NCBI GenBank assembly: GCA_022775905.1
Contig: JALFJX010000012.1
Span: 1-64,000 of the forward strand
Reading direction: 5' to 3'
DNA: 64,000 bases
Origin: Methanobrevibacter sp.
GTDB lineage: Archaea; Methanobacteriota; Methanobacteria; Methanobacteriales; Methanobacteriaceae
Shown here in pieces: positions 24,952-33,965 of this stretch. Both the position numbers and the translations under genes were made by a program. The notes beneath the pieces were generated by a model. That model was not told the origin of the DNA, did no database searches, and saw nothing but the letters and a program-made list of their open reading frames with translations. Numbering within the stretch: the stretch's first letter is position 1; each line of letters opens with the position of its first letter.

Positions 24952-27831
24952 TTAGAATGAAAGACTGGAATAATATCCATTAAGTTTATAAGTCTTAGTA
25001 TTCCAATTACCTATCTTTCCTAACGAGTTTTTAGAACTTGTTGCATCAGCAACAGTCCAAGTACCATCAATCAATACTTGAACCCACACGTGTCCATAAG
25101 TGCTTCCACTGGTAAACTTACATGTACCATGAACATATCTAGTTGGAAGTTTAGCAGTTCTAAACATAGCTGCAAGTAAATGAGAATGATCCACACAATT
25201 TCCTTTTTTAGCATTCAAAGTACCGACAGCACCATACTTAGTATCATAATAGAAACTATATGATAAAGTGTCTCTAACATACTTGAAAATTGCATTAGCC
25301 TTAGCTTTCTGAGTTTTTAATCCTTTAGTTAATTTATCAACTAACTTTTTAATTTTAGCATTACCCACTTGGCAATTTGCAGTTGCTTTAAGATATGCTT
25401 CTAAACTTTTAATAGTGTTTTTGGAATTTATACTAGTACTTGAACTAGATGTTTTGATAGATTTAATTTCAACAAACACTGGCAATCTACCATTATCATC
25501 ACAGAATCCAACAACACGAGCAAATGCATAAACTAAACTTTTATAACCAATAGTACCTACTTTAGAACTTACAGAATTCGGCATTTTACCATTTTCTTCT
25601 GCAATTTTAACAACATTTTTTGCAACAGATAAGTAATCAGATAATTTACCTGCATGATATGTTGATGAAGGACTACTTGGGTCAGAAATATGTTTAACAT
25701 AAATCTTAGATTTGTCACCAGATTTTAACTGTACAATAGCTTTGGAAACTAAATATAAATAATCACTAGTTTTATAGCTGATACTTCCAATTTTAACAGT
25801 AGATGGTAACTTATGATTTTTCTCAATATACTTTTGCATTTTTGTTGATGCATCAATAAGTTGGTTAATAGTTACACTATTTACAACATGTATTGTAGAG
25901 GAACCTGAATATACTCCTTGAGAATATTTAATTTTATGATCACCATCAGATAAAACACCAAGTTTTACTTTAGCAACACCATATGAATCAGTAGTAGCAT
26001 TATATTGTTTACTATCAACTGTGAAAGTAACTTTAGTACTTTTAATTGGATTCTTTTTGTAATCCAATAATTTCACGGAATAAGATGCACTCTTACCAGT
26101 TGAGACATAAACAGTACTACCTACAAATTTAGTTCCTTTAATTGAAACATGTTTAGATATAGCACTATGTGCATAATAACTGCTGGAAATAGTAGTTTTA
26201 ATAGTATAATAACCTATACCTGTAGTACCAATTGCTAATTTAGCAATACCTTTTGAATCAGTAGTTTTAGTAAAAGTTTTTCCATTGAATACAAGTTTGA
26301 CAGTAATATCTTTAAGAGGGTTTCCAAATTTATTCTTTACACTAACTGAATAAACAGAACCATCTTTATAGTTCATTACTAAATCCCCTGCTGAAACTTT
26401 AGCAGTTTGTTTAGAAACAACTATTTTATTAGATCCATAACAGTAATCGAAAGAGCTTGAAGTTAAATACTGATATTTAACAGCATAAGTACCTGGTTTT
26501 ACTGTAGGGACAGTTAAATAAGCATTACCATTGGAATTAGTCTTAATTGAATAAGTTTTTCCATAAAATGTGACTTTCACAGTTTTATTGGCTAAAGCTT
26601 TACCGCTTTTTGTTAATTTAACTTTAAATTTAGATCCATCTTTATATTGCATGGATAATTTTGAAGATGTAAGTTTAGTAGTAGGGTTTTTGACATATAA
26701 TTTTCCAGATTCTGAGGAACCTGAATAATATTTGTCTCCAGAATATGAATAACTAATAGAATAAGTACCTTTAGCAAGAGTCGGAAGATATAAAGTAGCT
26801 TTTCCGTACGCATTGGTTTTAACGGTTACTTTTTTATTGTTATATTTGAATACTACACTTTTATCTTTAATTAAAACACCATGTTTGGATTTTAAAGTTA
26901 CAGTAAAAGAATACTTTGTTTTTGGTTTAATGTAAGTAGCAGTTGAACCATGAGTTAATGTTGTAGCATCTTTTAAGGAAATACAATTTCTAGACAACTT
27001 TTCACCAGAATATGGGTTAGTTGTAGTGATGACGTATTTTCCAGGTGCAATATTAACAGGTAATCTTGCAACTCCATTTGAATCAGTAGTTTTTGTATAA
27101 GTTATCCCATTAACTTTAAATGATACTTTTGTATTTGCTAATGCATTATAATTTTTCCAAAATGTTACTTCATACTGGACAACATTTCCATAGTATTTAG
27201 TAAGATCACTTCCACTTACTGAAGATAATACTTTAACTTTCTTTGAAAGAGATACATCTGCATAATTTGAACTACCAGCATATTTGACGACAGCATCATA
27301 TGTGCCTTTAGATAAAGCAGTGATTTTTACTGATGCAATACCATTACTATTGGTAGTAGCAGTGTAAGTCACTCCATTCACTTTTAAAGAAATTTTTTGA
27401 TTGCTGATACCATTGCCATTTGCATCTTTCAAGGTTACTTTAAAATATGTAGCGGATTTTCCATAATGAGTATCCTCCACAGTTAACTTTGTAGATGTTT
27501 TAGCAGGAGTAGCAGATACTGTATTATCATTAGAAACAGATAAAACATCACCATCGGTGTTATTATTACCTGATTCATTATAATTAGAAGTTTGAACATT
27601 TTCATTATTCAAATCATCATCATGAGAATTAACTATATTAGTCTCTGAGATAGAATCCTCGTTAGAAACTTCTAAATTATTTTCAACGGATAATGAATTA
27701 ACATCATCTGTCATTAAATTTGAATCTTCTGTATTTGAAGCATTATTTAATTCAGCTGCACTAATTGCTCCTACAATAAAGAAGAACATCAATACAAGTG
27801 AGATAAATAAGGCTTTATTTTTTATCGAAAT
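24952..27831 (-). CDS. Secreted surface protein: six Ig-like repeats, two pseudomurein-binding repeats, transglutaminase-like domain
   Basis: About 960 residues. After a signal peptide come an acidic Asn/Ser-rich linker (to about 95) and six Ig-like repeats (about 95-640, each with a K-VNGxTYTxTT-SNGxA-like core). Two pseudomurein-binding repeats follow (MQKYIEKNHKLPSTVKIG and NGRLPVFVEI types). A C-terminal transglutaminase/C71-like domain has Cys in KKGNCVDHSHLLAAMF, His in YGHVWVQV and Asp in VADATSS. This is the domain order of enzymes that act on pseudomurein peptides, such as PeiW/PeiP, so a cell-wall remodelling or lytic role is likely. ATG 27789 or TTG 27792 would truncate the signal peptide. 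The codons KNKALFISLVLMFFFIVGAI upstream and AGAGGTGG at 27836-27843 support a start at ATT 27831. Confidence 0.85.
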   Translation of the reverse strand: MSIKNKALFISLVLMFFFIVGAISAAELNNASNTEDSNLMTDDVNSLSVENNLEVSNEDSISETNIVNSHDDDLNNENVQTSNYNESGNNNTDGDVLSVSNDNTVSATPAKTSTKLTVEDTHYGKSATYFKVTLKDANGNGISNQKISLKVNGVTYTATTNSNGIASVKITALSKGTYDAVVKYAGSSNYADVSLSKKVKVLSSVSGSDLTKYYGNVVQYEVTFWKNYNALANTKVSFKVNGITYTKTTDSNGVARLPVNIAPGKYVITTTNPYSGEKLSRNCISLKDATTLTHGSTATYIKPKTKYSFTVTLKSKHGVLIKDKSVVFKYNNKKVTVKTNAYGKATLYLPTLAKGTYSISYSYSGDKYYSGSSESGKLYVKNPTTKLTSSKLSMQYKDGSKFKVKLTKSGKALANKTVKVTFYGKTYSIKTNSNGNAYLTVPTVKPGTYAVKYQYLTSSSFDYCYGSNKIVVSKQTAKVSAGDLVMNYKDGSVYSVSVKNKFGNPLKDITVKLVFNGKTFTKTTDSKGIAKLAIGTTGIGYYTIKTTISSSYYAHSAISKHVSIKGTKFVGSTVYVSTGKSASYSVKLLDYKKNPIKSTKVTFTVDSKQYNATTDSYGVAKVKLGVLSDGDHKIKYSQGVYSGSSTIHVVNSVTINQLIDASTKMQKYIEKNHKLPSTVKIGSISYKTSDYLYLVSKAIVQLKSGDKSKIYVKHISDPSSPSSTYHAGKLSDYLSVAKNVVKIAEENGKMPNSVSSKVGTIGYKSLVYAFARVVGFCDDNGRLPVFVEIKSIKTSSSSTSINSKNTIKSLEAYLKATANCQVGNAKIKKLVDKLTKGLKTQKAKANAIFKYVRDTLSYSFYYDTKYGAVGTLNAKKGNCVDHSHLLAAMFRTAKLPTRYVHGTCKFTSGSTYGHVWVQVLIDGTWTVADATSSKNSLGKIGNWNTKTYKLNGYYSSLSF

Positions 27832-28295
27832 TTTTCCACCTCTTGGTTCTCATTACGAAAATTTTATAGTAAAATATGATTATACTAAAATATAGTATAT
27901 TTCATAATGAGTAGATAACTCTATATAGTTTAATATTATATAAATGTTTTTAAAACTTTAAAAAGTAAAAAACGGATTTAAATTAATTAAATAGGTTAAA
28001 ATAGATAGAAATCATATATTAATTTAAAATAAAAGAACAATTAAGTTGAAATAATCAAAGATAAGATTAAATAACTTAAATTTAATTTAAATTTTAAACA
28101 ATCGCATGAAAAATAGAATTTAAATTGCATGTTAATTTACAATGAAAATCAAAAAGAATTATTTAATTATAACGGAATTCAAAAATTCATTAAATTAATA
28201 ATGAAAAATAACTCATTAAGAGATTAATAAATCAAAAATAACTGATTTAAATCAGAAAACAGAAAAACACAAAAAACAGAAAAATAGATGATTGT
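27832..28295. other. AT-rich promoter gap without genes
   Basis: This 464-bp gap between the surface protein and the radical SAM gene contains no coding frame I trust. It holds the palindrome at 27881-27899, the TATA-like TATTATATAAATG near 27934 facing left, and long ATTTAAATT stretches toward the right-hand gene. I see no other structure. Confidence 0.5.
27881..27899. promoter_or_regulatory. Palindrome in the leader/promoter of the surface protein gene
   Basis: TATACTA (27881-27887), AAATA and TAGTATA (27893-27899) form a perfect 7-bp inverted repeat with a 5-bp spacer, about 50 bp before the proposed start. It could be an operator for the cell-wall protein. The base content is AT-biased, so chance is not excluded. 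Confidence 0.35.
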
Positions 28296-29846
28296 ATGTT
28301 GTATGAAAAAAATATCTTCCAAAAAAATATCAAAAGCATAGATATTCGCATGGGATTAGCTTATCCAAACATTTATAAAACTGCAATGTCTTCATTAGGA
28401 TATAACATCTTATACAATCAAATTAATGAGCGTGAGGACTGCTGGTGTGAACGGATAATTTTTCCAAACCCAAAATCAATAGAATCAAATACACCGAGCA
28501 AGTATTTTGATATTATAAGCTTTACTATCCAGTTTGAAGAAGATTATTTTAACGTATTAAACATGCTAAAAAATGCTGAAATACCACTTAAAAGAGAAGA
28601 TAGAAATGAAAGTGATCCATTGATTATTGCGGGAGGACCATGTACAACTGCAAACCCAATGCCAATATCTGATTATATTGATCTTTTTGTAATTGGTGAA
28701 GGAGAAACAGTGATTGATAATATTTTAGATACATATCAAAATCATGGCAAAAATTTAGAAAAATATTTAGAAATAGAAAGCATCTACATTCCCAAGTATA
28801 ACAATAATACAAAAATAAATATCATACAAAATATGGATGATGCATATCACATTACAGAACCAATCGTGAGTAAAAGTGATGATGAAAATTATCAGACAAT
28901 TTTCAATAATTCAATAATGTTAAATGTTTCTCGAGGATGTACTAGAGGTTGCAGATTCTGTATGTCAGGATATTTATACAGACCCATGAGAGAAACTGAA
29001 TACAAAAAACTAATTGACATTGCAATTAAAAATCGTGAAAATACCGACATAAATAAAATCACATTAATTGGTGCTGCAGTTTCAGATTACCATAATTTGG
29101 AAAATTTGATTAGTGGTTTGGAAAAAGAAGGTTTTCAAATTTCAACACCTTCACTTAGAATTGAATCAATAACAAAGGAAACTTTAGCATCATTGAAAAA
29201 AAGTGGATTGAAAACAATTACTCTTGCACCAGAATCAACTGAAGAATTACGAAAAGTAATCAATAAAGAGATACTGGAAGAAAAAATTTTTACAGTAATA
29301 AAAAATGCTGTTGAACTTGACTTTAAGATAAAATTATATTTCTTGATTGGCATTCCTGGAGAAACTATGGATGATATAAAAGAACTTTGCCAATACATGA
29401 AAAATATTGCGGAAATGCACAATAGCATTAAAAATGTAAAATTTAGTGTAAATCCCCTCATTCCAAAACCACACACACCATTACAATGGGAACCTTACGA
29501 TTTTAAGGATATTAAAAAGAAAACTAGATATATCAACAAAGAAATGAGGAAATATAATATTAAGTGCGAAAGTCCTAAAAAAGGGCTAATTCAATATATA
29601 TTATCTTGTGGAAATAGGGGCATTGGTGCAATTATTGAGAAATCTTTAACAAAACAGCCAACATTAAAAGAATGGAGAGAATTATTACCTGAATATGATA
29701 TTGATGATTCATTGCCTTGGGACAATATTGACGTTGGCGTAAATAAAAGATTTTTAAAAATAGAAAATAAACGATTAAGAAATTTAAAGCAAACACCATG
29801 GTGTGAAGAAAGTCCATGTTACAATTGTGGATCATGTGAAAAATAA
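28296..29846 (+). CDS. Radical SAM protein with N-terminal B12-like domain and C-terminal Cys tail
   Basis: A 516-residue protein. The N-terminal 180 residues resemble a cobalamin-binding-like fold (YPNIYKTAMSSLGYNILY, IIAGGPCTTANPMP, FVIGEGE). The radical SAM motif is Cys215, Cys219 and Cys222 in SRGCTRGCRFCMSGY. The C-terminus ends with CEESPCYNCGSC, a possible extra Fe-S or zinc site. This arrangement matches the large, poorly characterised group of radical SAM proteins related to TIGR03960-type proteins. The substrate is unknown. The ATG at 28296 lacks a strong ribosome site. It is followed in the same direction by an aminotransferase and a CDF transporter. Confidence 0.82.
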   Translation: MLYEKNIFQKNIKSIDIRMGLAYPNIYKTAMSSLGYNILYNQINEREDCWCERIIFPNPKSIESNTPSKYFDIISFTIQFEEDYFNVLNMLKNAEIPLKREDRNESDPLIIAGGPCTTANPMPISDYIDLFVIGEGETVIDNILDTYQNHGKNLEKYLEIESIYIPKYNNNTKINIIQNMDDAYHITEPIVSKSDDENYQTIFNNSIMLNVSRGCTRGCRFCMSGYLYRPMRETEYKKLIDIAIKNRENTDINKITLIGAAVSDYHNLENLISGLEKEGFQISTPSLRIESITKETLASLKKSGLKTITLAPESTEELRKVINKEILEEKIFTVIKNAVELDFKIKLYFLIGIPGETMDDIKELCQYMKNIAEMHNSIKNVKFSVNPLIPKPHTPLQWEPYDFKDIKKKTRYINKEMRKYNIKCESPKKGLIQYILSCGNRGIGAIIEKSLTKQPTLKEWRELLPEYDIDDSLPWDNIDVGVNKRFLKIENKRLRNLKQTPWCEESPCYNCGSCEK

Positions 29847-29878
29847 TTCTTAGAAAAAAATTAATTTACAATAAATAA
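29845..29878. repeat. 35-nt dispersed element, copy C
   Basis: This copy begins TTCTTAGAAAAAAA and ends TTTACAATAAATAA. It matches the copies at 32472-32506 and 33889-33924, which share TTCTAGAAAAAAAT and a following TTTACAGTAACTAA-like part. It lies between the radical SAM stop and the aminotransferase promoter. Confidence 0.4.
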
Positions 29879-29904
29879 TATATTAATTAAATAGAGGCAA
29901 AAAT

Positions 29905-31026
29905 ATGATAAATCCAGCAAGTAGAACAAAATCAATTGAATTATCATTAATCAGAAAAATGTTTGAAGTTACAAATCCTAATGCAATAAACTTAGGAATC
30001 GGTGAGCCTGATTTTGATGTTCCAGAAAATATCAAAAATGCTATGAAACAATCAATTGATGAAAATGATACTCATTATACTCCAAATAAAGGATATATTG
30101 AATTAAGAGAAGAAATTTCTAAAAAGTTTAAAAAAGAAAATGAGATAAATACTAATCCGGATGACATTATTGTTACAGTAGGTGCTAGTGAAGGATTGTT
30201 CATGTGTACTCAAGCATTCATTGAAAAAGGAGATGAGGTGTTGCTTCCAAATCCAAGTTTCCTTTCATATGAAGCATGCGTGAAATTAGCTGATGGAAAT
30301 ATTGTACCAGTTGACTGCACTATGGAAAATGAATTTAAATTAAAAGCAGAAGACGTACAAGAAAAAATAACTGATAAAACAAAAGCAATAATATTAAATT
30401 CACCATCAAATCCAACTGGTGCTGTAATGGATAAAGAAGACATAAAAGCGATTGCAGATTTATCCATGGATAATGATTTCCTAATAATTTCTGATGAAAT
30501 ATATGAAAAAATCATTTATGGTAAAAAGAATTATTCTCCTGCAAAATACGGCGACAATGTAATTACTTTAAATGGATTTTCAAAAACATATGCAATGACT
30601 GGACTTAGAATAGGTTATTTAGCAACAACAAATGACTATTATACAGAACAGTTGCTTAAAATACATCAATATAACATTGCATGTGCAAATACAACAGCAC
30701 AAAGAGGAGCATATGAAGCATTAACTGGACCTCAAAATGAAGTTGAAAAAATGGTTTCTGAATTCCAAAGAAGACGTGACCTCATCGTCAGCCGTTTAAA
30801 CGGAATGGGATATGAAACAGTAAATGCAGAAGGTGCATTCTACGTATTCCCAAGAATTGAAGATAAAGAATTTGTAATGAAAGCTGCAAAAGCAGGTGTA
30901 ATTACAGTTCCGGGAATTGCATTTGGATCCAACGGAGATAATCATGTACGTATGTCCTATGCAAATTCATACGAAAACATCGAAAAAGCAATGGATATTT
31001 TAGAAGAGAGTGTAGTTAATGGATGA
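29905..31026 (+). CDS. Pyridoxal-phosphate aminotransferase, class I/II
   Basis: A 373-residue fold-type I aminotransferase of the aspartate/aromatic group. It has NLGIGEPDF near 29-37, the substrate-contact region YTPNKGYIELR, NSPSNPTGAV (about 165-174), ISDEIYEKIIY (about 195-205), the Schiff-base lysine Lys227 in LNGFSKTYAMTG, and the carboxylate-binding Arg in NHVRMSYANS. It makes amino acids from 2-oxo acids with glutamate or aspartate as donor. Substrate specificity cannot be fixed by sequence alone. GAGGCAAAAAT precedes the ATG. It overlaps the next gene by 8 bp. Confidence 0.88.
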   Translation: MINPASRTKSIELSLIRKMFEVTNPNAINLGIGEPDFDVPENIKNAMKQSIDENDTHYTPNKGYIELREEISKKFKKENEINTNPDDIIVTVGASEGLFMCTQAFIEKGDEVLLPNPSFLSYEACVKLADGNIVPVDCTMENEFKLKAEDVQEKITDKTKAIILNSPSNPTGAVMDKEDIKAIADLSMDNDFLIISDEIYEKIIYGKKNYSPAKYGDNVITLNGFSKTYAMTGLRIGYLATTNDYYTEQLLKIHQYNIACANTTAQRGAYEALTGPQNEVEKMVSEFQRRRDLIVSRLNGMGYETVNAEGAFYVFPRIEDKEFVMKAAKAGVITVPGIAFGSNGDNHVRMSYANSYENIEKAMDILEESVVNG

Positions 31027-31927
31027 ATTAAGAAATAAAGGTGGTAGAAAAGCAGCAATTGTAGCAATAGTTGCAAACACCTTTTTAACCATTTTTAACA
31101 TTATTGTGGGAATGCTGTCTGGAAGTTATGCATTAATCTCTGAAGGAGGACATACTTTATCAGACATCACAACAACAATAATTGCTTATATCGGATTTAA
31201 AATTGGTCAAAAACCTGCAGATAAAGAGCATCCACTTGGACACGGCCGTGCTGAGGCAATAAGTGGATTAGTAATTATGCTATTTTTAACAATGGTCGCT
31301 TATGAAATCATGAGTGGAGCAGTTGACAAATTGATTAATCCTTCAACAATTACAACACCAGACATATATGCTGCAGGAATGGCTATTTTTGGAATATTCA
31401 TCAATTACATAATCAGTGAATATATCATCAGATTAGGTAAACAAATCAATAGCCCAGCAATTGTAGCTGATGGAAAACATCAAAAGACAGATATATTCTC
31501 ATCAATTGCAATCCTAGTTGGAGTAATTGTGTCAAACCTAGGTTACCCCATATTAGATCCAATTATAGGATTAGTTATAGGATTTTTAATCTTAAAAACA
31601 GCATACGGCATCGGTAAAGAAAATATTGACAATATTATGGGCAGAATTCCATCACAGGAGTTTGTTAACGAAATTAAAAAAGTAGCTAATGAAAGCAGCG
31701 AATACGCTAAAAATGCTCATGACATAAAAGTAGATTATCTAGGATCATATGCAACAGTGACATTGCATATTGAAATGGATAAAAACATGACCTTGAATGA
31801 TTCACATAAGATTGTGCATGTTGTTCAAAATAATATCATTGAAAAAATACCCGATATAAAATATGTAACAGTACATGCTTGCCCTGCTGGATTAAAGTAC
31901 AACCATGACCAAGAAATAGATGAATAA
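31019..31927 (+). CDS. Cation diffusion facilitator transporter
   Basis: A 302-residue CDF family metal exporter with about six transmembrane helices. The metal site residues are present in SEGGHTLSD (His and Asp of TM2) and DGKHQKTD (His and Asp of TM5). HPLGHGRAE lies in the cytoplasmic loop. The C-terminal domain (from about 205) is the ferredoxin-like dimerisation domain. It expels divalent metal such as zinc, iron or manganese in exchange for protons. It overlaps the aminotransferase by 8 bp, so the two are cotranscribed, though no metabolic link is apparent. Confidence 0.9.
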   Translation: MDELRNKGGRKAAIVAIVANTFLTIFNIIVGMLSGSYALISEGGHTLSDITTTIIAYIGFKIGQKPADKEHPLGHGRAEAISGLVIMLFLTMVAYEIMSGAVDKLINPSTITTPDIYAAGMAIFGIFINYIISEYIIRLGKQINSPAIVADGKHQKTDIFSSIAILVGVIVSNLGYPILDPIIGLVIGFLILKTAYGIGKENIDNIMGRIPSQEFVNEIKKVANESSEYAKNAHDIKVDYLGSYATVTLHIEMDKNMTLNDSHKIVHVVQNNIIEKIPDIKYVTVHACPAGLKYNHDQEIDE

Positions 31928-31936
31928 TAATAAAAA

Positions 31937-32020
31937 CGCCGGGACCGGGATTCGAACCCGGGTGGTCATAAGACCATCGGATTAGCAGTCCGACGCCGTA
32001 CCAGGCTGGGCCATCCCGAC
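31937..32020 (-). tRNA. tRNA-Ser (anticodon GCT)
   Basis: The minus strand reads GTCGGGATGGCCCAGCCTGG, with a D-arm, then anticodon arm GTCGGA-CTGCTAA-TCCGAT with anticodon GCT. It has a long variable arm (TGGTCTTATGACCA), T-loop GGGTTCGAATCCC and acceptor end TCCCGGC. The variable arm and anticodon fix it as serine (AGC/AGT). CCA is not encoded. A TATA-like AATTTATTA lies 25-30 bp upstream. Confidence 0.96.
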
Positions 32021-32139
32021 ATTTATAACAAAACAAGTATAATAAATTATATGTTTAAACTTACTTATAAACTTAATTATTTTTTTAAATGGCATGTCAA
32101 GGAGTGGACTAATCTCAAAAATATAAGTGATCTAAAAAA

Positions 32140-32396
32140 CCCAACTCCACCCCGGGATTCTACAAGCATTGAATGTTAACAGTAAAGCTGCTCCCTTCCG
32201 GGCCTGACCCATTTCCATATCGAAGATGACTAATTTTTACCCTCCAGTAAAAACTTCATCACCACCAATCCTGTAGGACGAGGTTTCTGCGTTGTTTTTA
32301 ATAGGCTTATATCCCCTTAAAAAGCCGCCTCCTAGACTTCAACTGCACCAAAGGGGGTATGTGCTTACAGAGGACCCCTAACCCTCCAGTCTAGCC
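32140..32396 (-). ncRNA. ffs: Signal recognition particle 7S RNA
   Basis: The minus strand contains the conserved SRP helix 8 sequence GGGTCAGGCCCGGAAGGGAG, followed by CAGC, with further archaeal 7S features. A C/G-rich 5' domain is at 32390-32310. The transcript ends GTGGAGTTGGG followed by T6 (32134-32139). A TATA box, ATTTATATAAT, is centred about 27 bp before 32396, which fixes the likely transcription start. It forms the RNA scaffold of SRP for membrane-protein targeting. End positions are accurate to within a few bases. Confidence 0.93.
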
Positions 32397-32471
32397 ATAA
32401 TAATATATGATAGTAATATTATATAAATGTTAGTAAAAATAAAGCAAAAACTTGAAAAAATACTGTAAAAA

Positions 32472-32506
32472 GAATTTCTAGAAAAAAATAGAATTATAGC
32501 AACTAA
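32472..32506. repeat. 35-nt dispersed element, copy A
   Basis: This copy begins GAATTTCTAGAAAAAAATAG and ends with GCAACTAA. It is about 85 percent alike to copy B at 33889-33924. It sits between the CBS gene and the SRP RNA promoter. Confidence 0.4.
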
Positions 32507-32552
32507 TTTAAAATGATTATAATTTAAAAAAAAGAAAAATGGATGGACTAAA

Positions 32553-32936
32553 TTAGAATACCTCTTGAATAATATCCCCATCAGAGACAATACCCAATAA
32601 TTTTCCATCTTCAACAACAGGAAGTTGGTTTAAAATACCTGAAGAAACATTTTCTTTCATTATGTTAACAGCTTCTTCAATAGTATTATCTGGAGAAACA
32701 GTAACTACAGAAGTTATCATTATTTCTTCAACACTAGTTCCTAATTCATATTTATCTAAAATTAAATTATGACCAACATCAGTTGCAGTAATAATTCCAA
32801 TTAATTTATCATTCTCAACAACAGGAAGAGAACTAATTTTATTTTCCATTAATTTTTCAAATGCAAATACTACATCAACATCAGATGTAGTAGTGATTAC
32901 ATCAGTGGTCATTATTTCTTTAACTTTCCTATTCAT
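32553..32936 (-). CDS. CBS-domain pair protein
   Basis: A 127-residue protein consisting only of two CBS motifs (KEIMTTDVITTTSD ... GIITATDVG, then EIMITSVVTVSPD ... GIVSDGDIIQEVF). CBS pairs bind adenosine nucleotides or S-adenosylmethionine and act as energy or redox sensors. I choose ATG 32936, for which GTAGGTG is 6 nt upstream. ATG 32939 and GTG 32945 are alternatives. Its first codons overlap the end of the 2-phosphoglycerate kinase gene by 8 bp. It may regulate that enzyme or sense nucleotide levels. Confidence 0.88.
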   Translation of the reverse strand: MNRKVKEIMTTDVITTTSDVDVVFAFEKLMENKISSLPVVENDKLIGIITATDVGHNLILDKYELGTSVEEIMITSVVTVSPDNTIEEAVNIMKENVSSGILNQLPVVEDGKLLGIVSDGDIIQEVF

Positions 32937-33828
32937 CATTAACACCTACAAATTTTTCCAAAATATTATTTACCATCAAATCTATTGTTTCATTAATATC
33001 AATATTGTTAATTATATGAGAATCATAAATTTTTGCTTGTTCAACTAAAAAATCTTGAGTTTTTCTAATTGATTCAAAATTTTCCATATAATTTCCAAGA
33101 GATCTTTTTACCCAAGGTTGAGTGCATCTTGAATAAAAACGCTGTTTATGAGACTCTTCATTTTCAATCATCAAAGTAAACATAATAATATTATTGTTTT
33201 CAAGTAGATCTTTGCTAATAAATCCTGGAACTACATGAACTCCTTCGATAATAGTACTAATCCCCTCTTTAATAGACCTTTCAATGATTGCTTCAATTCC
33301 CACATTAACAACATCAGCATGAGCAATAAAACCTTCAATAACTCTATCCATTTTAACAGAAGGATTTTTTATACTTTCATAAGCATTGAAACTAGATTTA
33401 TGAATAACTGGACTTAATTCCTTTGAAACAACCTTTCGCATTACTTCACGAATCATGTCCGTACTTATGATATTCTTTAATCTTAATCGATTAGCCAATT
33501 CAAATGCCATTGAAGATGTACCCACACCAGATGAACCACCCATGAGAATGATTAATGGCTTTTTAGATTTCCTAAGTAATTTTAGATTTTTATATTTTTC
33601 TGCAATTTTCGAATCCATACTAATCAAATGATCTAATACAATATCTGCCAATTCTTCACGAGAAATGATAAATAACTCATTTTTAATTAGCTCATCTTCG
33701 ATTTCACTAGCAATTTCATATGCTCTTTTAGACCCAATGTAAGAAACATTCAGTGAACGAGACATGATTCCTTTGGAAAATGGTTCTTTATATTCAGTAC
33801 CATCAACATTACTAGTAACCCAAATCAT
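32929..33828 (-). CDS. pgk2: 2-phosphoglycerate kinase
   Basis: A 299-residue P-loop kinase. The Walker A motif is GGSSGVGTSS (about 97-106), and the N-terminal ATP-cone-like region (SKGIMSRSLNVSYIGSKRAY, about 20-40) is typical of the family. It phosphorylates 2-phosphoglycerate to 2,3-bisphosphoglycerate, the first step to cyclic 2,3-bisphosphoglycerate, an intracellular solute of Methanobacteriales. ATG 33828 follows GTGATTTTC. An upstream GTG at 33837 has no ribosome site. It overlaps the CBS-domain gene. The cyclising enzyme is not in this window. Confidence 0.9.
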   Translation of the reverse strand: MIWVTSNVDGTEYKEPFSKGIMSRSLNVSYIGSKRAYEIASEIEDELIKNELFIISREELADIVLDHLISMDSKIAEKYKNLKLLRKSKKPLIILMGGSSGVGTSSMAFELANRLRLKNIISTDMIREVMRKVVSKELSPVIHKSSFNAYESIKNPSVKMDRVIEGFIAHADVVNVGIEAIIERSIKEGISTIIEGVHVVPGFISKDLLENNNIIMFTLMIENEESHKQRFYSRCTQPWVKRSLGNYMENFESIRKTQDFLVEQAKIYDSHIINNIDINETIDLMVNNILEKFVGVNDE

Positions 33829-33888
33829 GAAAATCACATTAAATATGGTTAAATTTATAAAATTAATCTTAAATAAAATTTGTTATTT

Positions 33889-33924
33889 GATTTTCTAGAA
33901 AAAAAATAAATTTACAGTAACTAA
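33889..33924. repeat. 35-nt dispersed element, copy B
   Basis: It begins GATTTTCTAGAAAAAAAAT and ends with ACAGTAACTAA. It lies 60 bp upstream of the 2-phosphoglycerate kinase start and after the metallophosphoesterase stop. Compare 32472-32506 and 29845-29878. Confidence 0.4.
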
Positions 33925-33965
33925 TTAAAATTAAATAAAAAATAAAAAAAGAGAGAATAGGCGAG

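Noticed and set aside
31836-32036. Minus-strand 66-residue frame
   Set aside because: It is a shadow reading across the tRNA-Ser gene and the end of the CDF transporter gene.
32378-32617. Minus-strand frame covering the SRP RNA promoter and CBS gene end
   Set aside because: It overlaps the CBS gene end and SRP promoter and has no family likeness. The RNA gene and CBS gene explain the sequence.
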